A stretch of DNA of 64,000 bases from Porites lobata. Its lineage: Eukaryota; Cnidaria; Anthozoa; Scleractinia; Poritidae. A program made the translations under genes and the position numbers. Positions 44,139-56,600 of the stretch are shown one piece after another. The stretch's first letter is position 1. The number at the start of each line of letters is the position of its first letter. A model generated the notes under the pieces. That model saw nothing but the letters and a program-made list of their open reading frames with translations. It searched no databases and had not been told where the DNA came from. The DNA lies in contig CALNXK010000032.1 in assembly GCA_942486035.1 (NCBI GenBank), forward strand, positions 2,181,001-2,245,000, written 5' to 3'.

Positions 44139-44183
44139 TAGCCTGCGAAAAGAGCCGTAGAAACGGCTGTTTTCGCAGGCTGC
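44139..44183. mobile_element. 45-bp hAT-like micro-MITE beside the FOXJ start
   Basis: Flanked by TCTAGCCG at 44131-44138 and 44184-44191. TAGCCTGCGAAAA and TTTTCGCAGGCT are perfect complements, with inner AGCCGT/ACGGCT extending the stem. Same TAGCCTGCG terminus as the element at 32951. It ends 146 bp before the FOXJ ATG. Confidence 0.82.
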
Positions 44184-44191
44184 TCTAGCCG

Positions 44192-44329
44192 CTGTTTTAT
44201 CCTAATATTTGAAATTGCTCAATGATACCACGCACGACACGCAACGAAGCGCGCACAAATAGCGGACATGCGCAGTGAGTTAGTCACCCCCAGCAGCGCC
44301 TGGTTGGCAAGAACGCCATTGCAGCAATC
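44192..44329 (+). promoter_or_regulatory. FOXJ proximal promoter and 5' UTR region
   Basis: GC-richer than its surroundings. ACATGCGCAGTG at about 44267 resembles an NRF1 half site, and CAATCATGGCGGAT across the start codon resembles a YY1 site. No TATA box is apparent. Function is inferred. Confidence 0.4.
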
Positions 44330-44680
44330 ATGGCGGATCTCAACAGCAGCCTGACAGCCATGGACTGGTTGCCAAAACTCAGCGTAGGCACTGCTTTAAA
44401 CAATGCCAACGCGAAAATAACAAACAACAATAACGATCCAGGCAAGGATAAAAGTCCCTTTCGGAAACCTCCGAGTTCCCCACTCGATCCGAATGCGACT
44501 TTGGACGACGATGAGGCACAACAACACAAAACCCGCGAAAGCAAACCACCGTACTCGTACGCAAACTTGATCACGTTTGCGATTAATAGCTCACCCAAAA
44601 AGAAGATGACTTTGAGCGAGATCTACCAATGGATCTGCGAAAAATTTCCGTATTATAAAGAGGCTGGAAATGGCTGGAAG
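44330..44680 (+). CDS. FOXJ2/3: FOXJ exon 1
   Basis: 117 codons from ATG 44330, MADLNSSLTAMDWLPKL, through the first half of the forkhead domain to NGWK. Donor GTAGTA, phase 0. The match of the first residues to FOXJ2/3 fixes the start. Confidence 0.95.
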
Positions 44681-47601
44681 GTAGTAAGCTCTATCTGTGT
44701 GTAGCACTTGTATTTCTTGTGAAGCAAAATATCTAAGCTTAACTTGGAATACTACGAGTTATCTTTTTCAACTACTTAGCGAAAACTGTTGTAACTAAAT
44801 ATTGTTTGTCCTTCGCAGAATTCCATTCGGCACAATTTGTCTTTAAATAAATGCTTTATGAAAGTTCCCCGGAGTAAAGACGACCCGGGAAAGGTAAGTA
44901 AGCTCATCAACTTATAAGTTGATTACTCGGTTGAACAGATTTAAATTCCTTGTATTTGACTGCATTTTATTTTTCATTCTAGAAAACGTTTTGATATTTC
45001 TCTTTTACTCTACTTTAGGGGTCATACTGGGCAATAGACCAAAATCCGCAGGACGATAGTGCCCATGCTAGACAGACAAGGAAAAGACGAACAAGCGACT
45101 CTAGGGTAAGATCACGATCGGTCACAGAAAGAACTTCAATCCACTTATTAAATGCGAAATTAGCTTACAAAGACTCAAAAATCTATAACTTAAAAAAAGA
45201 GCGATTGACGATGTTTTTGTGTGGTGAACTAATCAACGTGAATGTACATGGCGTAGGTGAGTAAATAAAGAAAAAAACTTTTAAATTTTTTATGCTCGCA
45301 CTCTATCAGTATATTACACGAACTGGAAGTGATTTAGTTGTGGCGCCATTTCGCGGGAAGTGTGATTAAATTGTTGCTGTTGTCCTTCGTCGTGTTTGAT
45401 GTTAGTTTGTCGAATTTTAGATTTTTGGTGTGTAACCTTCGCTAAATATTATGGATAACGTTAAAGATGACTTGACAGAATGTTACTCGGATCCAATTTT
45501 TGCCACAAGGACGTTGATTTCATTTGTCTACAAGAGCATGTCCTATATTAGGTTATTTCGACTGCCCTAACAATTACATCACCGTCACATCTTCAAGCAC
45601 TTTGCGTGAAAAAATCTTAATAGATACCACTCTATTTTAAGTTTTGTTCATATTTTGTTACTTCGCCTATTTGGTTTCGTTTCATGAAGGTTTTTCACAT
45701 GTCGTGATTTCGAGGCTAATTTTGGGCACTTGAAAGTAAGAGTTTCCTGCATATCTCCGCCTTTCATCATTTATTTTAATAGCTTATTAAATTTGGCTTT
45801 ATTTTTGGAAACAAAACAGCAACTAACAATTTCTTTCTCATTTTTGAAGGCTATCTTCCTTCTATAGTACCTTTTCATGTTTAATTATGATCTGACTAGC
45901 ACTTAAAAAAACAGGTTACGTGAAACGAATGTCTTAAAAAATTAATCTAAGTGAATAGTCGGCTTTTGTTACCCCTTCGACATGGAACAGTTGTAATTGT
46001 ATTTTCCCATTTTTAAAGCTTTTATTAAAAAGAGATATGAACCTGTGATAGTACAAATTGAAGGGTTTTGTTACTTTTCTCAGTGATGGATCTAGGGGAG
46101 CCCTCCCCCCCTCTTATTTTTAGACAAAACTGAGGCCCAAATGGCGTTTTTCTAGACGGGGCATACCCCTTATCTCAGGGTCTCGATGAACCCCCCCTCT
46201 ACTACAAGTTAAACATGCCACTGCGCATGATCAGATGCACATGACTGTTCATTTTTCTTGCGTAGTGCTGCGGCAACAGTGAGTTGTTGAGCTGTTTCGT
46301 ATAGTCGCGACTACGGAGAACATTTTGCTCACAATTTGCCGTCTTGGTGATTCTGGAATCTCGTCTTTTCGTAAAAAAGTTTTCAATTCACCTGCTTTAA
46401 GGGAGAGGTTGAGTTCAATTTCTGCTCAGATTTACACTTTTAATATACTCGAACCATTTAAAGTTTTTATTACAAACTATAAGCTTACTGTTTATATGCA
46501 GAATTCAGATCGACGGCTGAGACCAGAAATCATGCAGGTAATTTATTTTCTCTTCGCACTTTGAAAGTTTCAAGGTTTGTTTGGAATGATTTGTGTGTTT
46601 TTCTACTAGTGTAACCTTTTTATGCGAGTTTTTATATCGCATTTGCTGAATGAAAATGATACAAACACCTTTGAGATAATCAAAATTCAGCATTTTGATA
46701 CTTCAAACATTTAGTACATCACTAATCGGAGAAATCCATCTTATAAATCTAATAAAAGAAATATTACAATTTCTGCAGAAAAATAGAAACTGTGCAACCA
46801 AAACTTTGTTCACCAATTTCACTCGAGATCGCTAATTTCTCCAAATGCAGAAAAATAAGCCACTTGCACTAAGAGGTCACGTGACCAATGCTTCCTTTAA
46901 ACAATGAGTTGGAATCTTGCTGATGCTAAAAATTGACAGAGCACACAAAAATTATCTTGCACCCGAAATTTGAGAGGAAACGCACATAAGGGGGATATTT
47001 TATGTCACTTTGATTTTTCAACAAAGTAGTTTGATTTGTATTGGTTGCCATGTTGGAGGGCATACCCTTGCCCTCCAACATGGCGACCAAAACTAATTTT
47101 TGCTTACATCTTGTTAAACGTTTGATAGTTACACTCAGATGTGCTATAAATGTTATCACATTATCTTTTCAACATTTTCCTTGAAGTTTAAGTGCAAAAT
47201 TTGTGTTCAGAAAGAAGTACGGTAAGTTATAATTTTAAAAAATCACATTTTGGTCACGTGACCAGCTATGAACTTACTCATTTTAAGAAAATGGTGCGGG
47301 TTTGAAAAACCAAATCACTATTATTTTGTTTAAGATGTGACCCACTAATCGTTTTTGGAAGGCAAAATCATATAACGTTCATTTTCATAAAAACGATGTC
47401 ACATGAGCTCTTAGTGCAAATGGTCTATTGGTTCATTGTTCTAAAGATAAGTTCACATGCAAAATACTTGCATTTTAGTGAACTGAACATGAAAACAAGA
47501 AAATCTTTGTGTGTTGTTTCCGTCTCTCTTGTCTTGTAGTCTACCGTCTGTACTGCAATCTTAATGTTCTATTTTTGCACAACTCAGCCTAGATAGATAG
47601 G

Positions 47602-47636
<35 letters not shown>

Positions 47637-50600
47637 TTTAATAACCAATACATTGCCGCCCGAAGGCTGAATTGCATATTTACAAATGATTGAACTGATA
47701 AAAATTTTATTAACCTGTTCAGACGGTGTTCAGGGTCCTTTATAATGGTGTCGAAAGTATTACTACATAGCCCCGTGATGAAATCTACAATAGGGACAAT
47801 GTTCACTAGTTCGATGGTCTCCTGGTAGGGCAGTCCTGGGCATATTATAGACATTGCCTGCTTCTCAACTCGCACCAACTCTTCTTTTAGGCACTTTTGC
47901 AAGGCATAAAAAAGGGCAGGTGCTGCGTAAGTAATAACAGAGCGTATATAAGCAGTGTTAAAGGTGGACATATCATGCCGAGGAAATCTTGATCTTTTTA
48001 ACAGCACTAAAAAATACAGACGCTTTGACGCTTTCTTGATTACATCACTAATATGTTCGTTCCACGTAAGGTTGCTCGATATGGTCAGACCTAGTAGTTT
48101 CGCTCTAGTCACTCCCTCTAGTTCTTTGCCATCTACTACAATAGGCACAAACTGGGGCTCATTCTTTACAAAAGATAATCTGAGTTCCTTACACTTTTCT
48201 CTATTGAGTTTGACTCTATTCTGAATAGACCACTCTGCGACCTTATCTCCGATATCCTGGGCACAACTGCGGTTGCCCTTGGCAACGACTTCTGATGCCT
48301 TCGTATCGTCAACGTACTTCCATACATTAGCTAAATCATCAACATCTAAGTCATTTATAAATACAAGAAACAGCCATGGGCCTAATTTTGTTCCCTGAGG
48401 GACTCCAGAGGGCACCGAACCTCACTCTGAGTAACAGCCCTCAGATAGTTTGATTCTTTGGGAATGATTAGAAAGGAAATCTATGATCCAGTTGATAATT
48501 CTTGTAGGCAGATTCAACCTGCACAATTTCTCTACGAGTATTCTATGATCTATAAGGTCAAACGCTTTTTTATAGTCAAAGAGAATAGCTATAACTGTAG
48601 CGCCGTTGCCATCAGTTTCCTTGGACCAGTTGTGAATCATGTGTATCAGCGCCTGGGTGGTTAGTGCTACAAACAAAGGACAACTCTTATCCTACCCTAC
48701 TTCGTAGTCTGTAGTCGCTGTATCTTAAAAACCCTATATACTTGAGATGAATCTTAATAGTCTTTGATCAAAAGCTTTCCTCCGTGAGAATGTATGTTAG
48801 GGGTCAATTTTATCCTTGGGTTAAAATTTTCTCCCTTGTTGTGGCTACTACCTCCCTTTAAGGAAGGTGGTAGCCACCATGTCATGGTGTTGTAAGTTTG
48901 TAAGTCCGTACACTTGCACAGGAAGCCAACTATCTTGGTCTGGTTGAAATTGTGGCCGCTTTAAAAAGCGGTTGAAAAAATGCTTTTGGCGATGCATTTC
49001 AACAGCAGATTTATTTTGCAGAGAAAATGGGAGCGATTTGGACCAACAGTTTTAAAATAAGAGGAAACATTGTTTTATTAAAATATTTGTGATGAGTCTA
49101 CTATGTGCTTCTGCCCCATAGTTCTTTGATTGTGTACCTGAACAACTGTGCGGTATGAGGTTCGAGCCCTAGCAGTGAGTTTTTTTCTTTTTTATTTGCG
49201 CTCTTTTTTTGGCTTTTTGTTTCTCTTTTAATTCCTAATTTAGTTTTCTACAGCACAGTTAGAGGTCTTACCAAATGTAAGACACACAGGAGTCTTTCAG
49301 ATTAGCAAGATGGTTTAATAACTTGGGGACTGGATTTAAAGAATCTTTGACTTATCAGAAGAGAAGATGAGCATTTGCTCTTCGACTCCCTAAGATCATG
49401 GGGGATATACAAATTCCAGCTGGTTGGAAAGTGATTTGAAAGTGAGAAAATGTCATGCTATGCTACTCTTTGAGAATGTGCATGAGCCGTAAATGGATGT
49501 GATTTTGACCTTTAGGCGATTTGGCTTCAAAATAGCAGCAGAAATCGAGATAAGAAAACATAATGTGTCCTACTTCGCAGACGAGTTGCATCGGGTTTGT
49601 ATGGCATAGGGTATGTTCTTTTATTGCCATGGAATGGGTTTGCGTTATTTTTTACTGTCAATAGCCTTTACTTCCGTTTGCCGGTGGAAGTTTCCTGAGA
49701 AAGGAATTAAATTAAAGACTTTTTGCCAATTGTATGTCATCATCTTTAGTGATGTAGTGGTGAGGTGAAGTTGTGTGGAACTGAAGGTGCCGGGTTCGAA
49801 CCCTGCTCTGTACACTTTCTTTTTTCCTTCTGTCTTTCTTTTTTTTGTTTTTGTTTTGTTTTGTTTGCTTATTATTTTGCTTTGTTACTGTTGTTTTTTA
49901 AATATATACCTTCCAGAGCAAATGTAGTATAAATTATTTGTAAATAAACAATCTGAATTTCTATCATTTCCTACAATTTACATTCCTTATTTACTGTAAT
50001 ATATTCTACAAAACTAAAACAGTAGCCACATGCAGTCACAGACTGCCTTCTATTTTTAGGTTTGGTATTGTTTGATAGTAAGTTTTTACGAAGAAAAGTG
50101 GCATTTACATTGCGACTACCGTAACTGGGACCACCTACCTCGGATCACAGGAAAATAACTATACATTCTGAGAAAGTTAGTTGCAGCCTGCACAGGGCAG
50201 CTACCTATTTTTGTCTTGAAAGCATCCGAGAATTCGATTTGTCGGGTAATTTGTTTGGAAAATTGTTTTGCTCTTTTACCAGTTCCCAGTCCCTGCTGTG
50301 TAGCACCCTATCCATCATGCTAGCAAAGTAAAATGGCGGTCCAGTTCATTGAAAATACTTATTTGCATTGATCTCATGAAGTAAAAAATGAATACAACAG
50401 AAACGAATATGTACAGTGCAGTGGCAATTCACTAAATCAAAGATTCTTTCTGAAACCTTTCTTTTAAATATATGTCTTTATTGTGTATTTGTCAATAACA
50501 ATCCAAACTGACTTTGGAATATGCATTTTATGTACAACCTTTCATTATACAGTGTTTTCTTTAAAAAAATACGGTTAGTGAGATGTATTAATGCTTGTTG

Positions 50601-53600
50601 TTAGTGATTAAAATCTTTGGGATTTCATTGCTTGCATTATGCTGTGTGTTTGTTTTTATTCCTTTGTCTTGTCACACAATGCTCCTAGAGACGAACAGCT
50701 GAGAGGGAGTCAACAATTCACTCTCTCCTTTTTTAATCTTAAAACGTTGAAGACCATGTTATATCCTAAACCAAGATAGAATAGATTATTTACTACCTTT
50801 CCAACACCTTGCTGTTTCCACATGGGGCCGGACTTCACTTCCAATATGGAACCTCTAGTTGTCAATCATAATTACCATGAAACGAAATAAACAACATGGA
50901 TTGAAATCAACCAATTACAACCTGCAGGCGCAACCTTTTGAACCTGTTGAAGTAAGCACATGTTTCCCAATAGGTCCATTAGTCAGAGTGAGTGACGGAA
51001 GTGAAAAACTTCAATGATAGTTGTACTTTTGACTTGCAGTCGCACGTTATTGCAAAGCCCAGAAATAATAGTGAAGAAATTTCTGGTAGATTACAAAATA
51101 ATAGCTTGTGTCAAAGAAATATCTCCTCCGTTTCAAATAGAAAAACACTGTCTGGTAAAACATTTTGCTATCAATATGAAATATTGATAGCAAAAATATT
51201 GGCATGATATATTGGCGAAATATTGGCATCCTTTGAGTTATGCTTTGAATGGGTTTGATTAAGAAATTAGAAAAAATTATATAGGTGAGCGATAACAGCC
51301 TTGTGAAGGTCAGAGATATTTGATTTGACGAAGCTAATGTCCGCTTTTATTTCCTTAGTATTTTTACTTTTAAAACGTGTCTTTTTGACTTTAATAACAT
51401 GACTTGCCTAAAGGGACAGAGTCTCTTTTTTACTCAACCACAAAATCTTTTCAAAAATTCTTATATGATTTTATCACGTACATACCTGTGTTCTGATAAC
51501 TTCTCATCCTCTTAAAACTTTTAGAATTACGGAAAATAACACGCAGCTTTTGTATGGAATGAAATCATGAGTTTGGTGCCATCTTTGATAGTGCGGTATT
51601 TTCTATGAAAGGATTGCAGGCCCAGGTTTCATGTTGTTAACCATTTTGATTGTGTGAAGAAGTGCATTTACGGGCCATTTGCTGAAAACGTGGCTGCACT
51701 CATCATGATGTGGCATTTTTTAGAAAGTGTTTCACTGCCTTCAGTGTAAAAAAGAATAGGCAGGAGCCCCTACCTTATACGAGAAAAAAAAATGTACTTT
51801 CTTATGTTCGTGGCAAACTAACAGACCGTGGCTACAAACTGTGTTTAGCCTCAGACCTGTTGCTTGTTTTACTTTACAGTACTGTTAAAACCCTTTGTTA
51901 GTAATAACTAACGGAAATGTAGTGCAAATCAGAAATGTTCAAGTTGCACACAATTTCATCACCATTCTTTCTACAATTCTGCACTTTTGTCAGGGTAACC
52001 TAAATTGTAACCGGGCAAGTATGTCATCAAGCTTACTTGCCTGGCTGATGACTGTAGTTTGAAAGAAGAATACAATTTGAAAATGGGAAGCAGTACTTCA
52101 AAACTTCAAATAGAAACAATCAAAACATCAGTAAAAGTACCACTGAGGACGCATTTTCAGGGCTTGAAATTAAAAAAATCCTCAGGTCGCCTTTTGGTGA
52201 CCAACTAGAGAAAAATAGTCGCCAGATGCAAATTTTTAGTCGCCAGTTTGTAAATGATGCAGCTCATAGTCAGCCGGGGCTTCTGATATTTCGCGCGGTC
52301 GCAGAGCCACAAAATTCACAAAAACACGCAAAATACTTCGAAATTCGGTAGAAATCTTATCAAATACATGTCTGTACAACATATTTGAAACTTTTCTCAG
52401 CTATTTACTTGCCGTAAACTTGTAAATTTATCTTGAAACTTCGTCACTGAAAAGTGCAAACAACATCCCGAAACTACCGGGCGTAAATTATGTTGCGAAA
52501 AACTGGGCACTAGCCATGATGTTAAAGATTTTGCCATTGGCTCAGTTCTGGAGTTTCTGGAGCGTATTGTTGTTGAAAGAGCAAATGATGACCTCTGTTA
52601 GAAAAACATCAAAAACACTGGTCTGGTCAGCGCAAAACGGATCGATCTCTAACCACAAAATCGCTATTTTTTTACTGATTGATTTGCGGCTAAGTTTGCC
52701 CCAAAATTCCCGCGAAATCGGTTGATTTTTCTGCGAATTTGCCCCTAAAAATCCCGCGATTTTTGCCTTTTTTTCCCGCGACCTATCAGAAGCCCTACTT
52801 AGTATATGGTGCGATCCATCAGATTTGAAAATATCGTGGATAGGATTCGGTATAAATTTGTAGGTAAACTGGCTTTGTTTATGCGATTTGGCACATTTTT
52901 TATGATGAAAGCAAAGCAGGATAGGATGAAATGTTTGTTTCAACTTTACTGTTTTAATTTAAATCTAAATCATAGAGAAATCTGGTCGCCACTTTGGCGA
53001 CTAAACTAGAATTTTTAGTCGCCAAGGAGAAAATGTTAGTCGCATTGGCGACTGTATTAGTCGCAATTTCGAGCCCTGATTTTAAGCTTTAGAGCCTATT
53101 AACCTCCCCTTCTGTGAGATTTTCCAGCTTTCTTTTTCACAAGGGGAGTGTGGATTTTTTCTGGAATAACCCATTATGTTGCTCACTGCTGATGATTTCC
53201 TTCCCTCAGCTGTCACCATATGGACCAGAGGACGGACGCATTTCCCCATTAAGTCCACAGGGATCACCTTGTGGATCACCAGCCTCACCAACATTGGCTT
53301 CTCTACAGTCCAGTGGAGGATATTATGGATCATCACCAACTGGAGCAGGTTACATGGGAATGTCACCAAATACATCCCCTACAGCCACTTCCCATGTAGG
53401 TGGATTTGGTTTATCTCAAAGCTATGGAGAACCTCCAAGAAAGATTTTCCCTGAAGTAGCATTTGAGGATCTCAGTGCATCATTTAAAAATCTGTACAAG
53501 TCTGTGTTTGATGCATCACAAGGTGGGGAGAACTTTGGTAAGTGATGTTTAAAATGGAATTCATTGGCTTTGACATTTTTTTTTTTAATATTAAGTTCAA

Positions 53601-56600
53601 CAGACAGTTGTTATTATTGAAGCATATTCTTCATATATTTTACGGTGCCAGTCGCAATGTTTGTCGTGATTGATGTATTAGCCGATTTATAACTCCTCCG
53701 AAGTTTTTGTGCCAGCTAAACAATATGGAAACACTATTCACAGTCCTTGGATATTAAATAGACTGAAAGTAGTGCACTATGTGCCCTTGTTTACTTCAGA
53801 TCACATGTGCATGAACTCTTTCTTTTCAAGCAATAGATCTCAATGCACAATTATTATTGACCCTTACATTAAGTAAAACCTTTTGGTTCATTCATATTAA
53901 TACTGTTTTTGCCCCTCACATTTACTGTCTTCGTTCGTATTCATAACGCCTGTAGGAAAATAAAGGTTGTGTAAGTTGTGTATTATGTTTCAAGATAAAT
54001 TCAGTTTATATCTCCATAAAATGGTACAAGAAACATCAAGAAACCTCAAGCAAGCTGAAAAATTACAAAGGCATGTTTTTTGAAACTCGCTACCGGTAAT
54101 GCTGACATTAATATATCGTGCTTGCTTAATGGGCGAAAACACAGAATTGTGATCACAAAATCATGTACAAATTTAATGATAAAAGCTTAGTAAGATACAG
54201 ATACAAACAAAAGCAAACCCCCTGAAACCTCGACCTGAACTACACTGTCTTGTATGCTCTACTCAGTCACCAAACCTTGTCAGTAATGGCTCCTATTTTC
54301 CTCAAGTCAGTCTTTGTGAAGCTCCCGGATGGGATGTCCCAGTGAGTTCCTATTTTTGTCCATGTCTTCTTTATCCTCAGTATCCAAAATTTAGACCTCC
54401 AAAGTGGTGTGTGTTGCATTAAATAGAAGGAAATATTTAAAGGAAAAGCCAGTCTTCTAACATGGCAAAGTTGTCACGTCCCTCGCTCATGGACGTGCGT
54501 AACATCAGGATTCATCTGACATTCGTCGGCAACTGAGTTGTTCACTTCACTGAGTATGACAGCTTACAATCAAGTCTTCAGCAATTGTATCGTAAACTGG
54601 TGCAATACTTTGCTCATAAATTGTGCTTATTAATTGCTCATGTAGTACATCGATTGATAATTCTCTCGTTGAGTTCACGAAGCGGCCCCAGCGTTCCAAA
54701 CCTGACATTCATCTTTTAGTGTGAACCTACCGTGAACAGCGTGTGGGTTTGTATGCAACGCCAGCATTTCTCAGAGTTTCCCAGCGCCAACATCATCAAC
54801 TGACTTAAACTCGAACAATAAAAAAATTATAGAGTGACTCCTATGATCGAGTCGCTTTGAACAACGCAAATAGCCTTCTTCAGGTTCGCAACGCCTTCTG
54901 GGTTTCTGGGGGGCGGAGACGAGGTACAAAAAGTATTCGTGCAAGGGTCCGTGCAAGGAAAAATCCTCTGAAACCATTTGTGAGAACATCATTTGTCGGT
55001 ATCAGACCCTCGTGTCTTCCCTCTCCCGCGGGACCGTTTTTCTGCACCGACGACCGAAAACCAAATTTATAACTGGGCCACACAGGCAGCCCAGTAAAAA
55101 TGTAGTTCCACACAAGACCAGCTGGTTTTTTCTTGATTACCACTTAGCCCTAATTACTTTCCAGAATGAGGAAGTGAAATTCATTTCAGGCCCACAAAAC
55201 ATTTCATATTAGTGAGTTTAAGTTTATTTTGCATTCAAGCTAAAAAGCAAAGTTAAAAACTAAAAAGATGTTGCGCTTCATGGAAAGGAGAGGATGTCAG
55301 TTGCGTTTAACTGCAAAGCTCAAAAAAGATCTGGGCGTATGGATTAGTAAGGATCTGACAGGGTACAAACAAGTAAACGAACAATCTTTACGAGCTAATA
55401 AACTGCTTGGATACTTAAAGAGGAACACAAGGTTCATACTTAAAACCGAAGTAAGACGAATGCTATACCTAGCCCTTGGGGAGCAAGGGATGGCACAGTG
55501 GTGAGAGCGCTCGCCTCCCACCAGTGTGGCCCGGGTTCAAATCCCGGCGTTGACGCCATATGTAGGTTGAGTTTGTTGTTTGTTCTCTCCTTTACTCCGA
55601 GAGGTTTTTCTCCGGGTACTCCGGTTTTCCCCTCTCCTCAGAAACCAGCATTTCCAAATTCCAATTCGACCAGAAATCAGGTAGACGAAGAACCACTTTG
55701 TGGATGTGCTACCTCCAAATCATTATTTATTTATTTATTTGTTAGGCCACTTTTGGGATACACCACCCAAATTTGGGCTCCGCAGTCCATCGAGCTCATT
55801 GTCAAGCTTGAGGATGTCCAAAGATGCGTGACTAAGTTTATCTTAAAACTGCCTTATTCTTCTAATATAAGTTATGTCTTGTTTACAAACTGTAAACCTA
55901 ATACCTATTTGTTACTGGCATGAACTTTTAGATCCAACCCTTTTTTTTTCAAATTGACACACGGTCTTGTTAACGTCAACTCCTCTGTCTTACCTGAAGT
56001 TCGCAAATACGGTAGACGCACTAGATCCTCAACCAGCAATGTTAATAAATATGTAATTAAGAAATGTAAAACAAGTACGTACCAAAAATCCTTTCTCATT
56101 AGAACTAGTAGAATTTGGAATTGTTTAGTGGATGAACTAGATTTGAGCTCATCGACCTTAGCTTCCTTTAAATTGGTTATTTTTATTTATTTTAAGTCCG
56201 CGTTAGCTGTTTCCTACGATTGTGAAGACCCACGTTCGTTCAAGTCTACCTGTTTAAAATGTAATAGCGCTTGTCTTGTCCAATAACTTGTTGTATGTTG
56301 CTGTAGTTTTTCTTGTATCGCTGTGTTTTTTAATATTTCTTGTTGTTATTTTTTTTATTAGTATCCGGGCCCGCTGTAATTGGCCCCAGCTGTTGCGGTG
56401 TCCCTGCCAACGTTTTTTTCTGTTTGTTTGTTTTTTTTTCTTGGCAAAGCTAATAAAATAAAATAAATAAAATAAAATCATGACCTTTTGGCAGCTGTTG
56501 TCAAGCTTTATATTAAATTACTCAGCACACCTCAGGTATCACGTTGCTTCTCTTCCCTTCTGTGCAAGTTCACAGTATGCTCTACTGGTTTTGTATCCGT

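Noticed and set aside
44284..44598. 104-codon minus-strand frame opposite FOXJ exon 1
   Set aside because: It is the antisense of a well-supported forkhead exon and shows no family features.
51163..51195. Possible microRNA hairpin
   Set aside because: The stem is only 15 bp with a 3-nt loop, shorter than animal microRNA precursors.
52542..52943. 133-codon minus-strand frame in FOXJ intron 4
   Set aside because: Internal to the TCAGGGCTTGAAATT element, with no transposase-like motifs.
54770..55212. Overlapping frames on both strands in FOXJ intron 5
   Set aside because: They overlap on opposite strands, lack any domain and are intronic.
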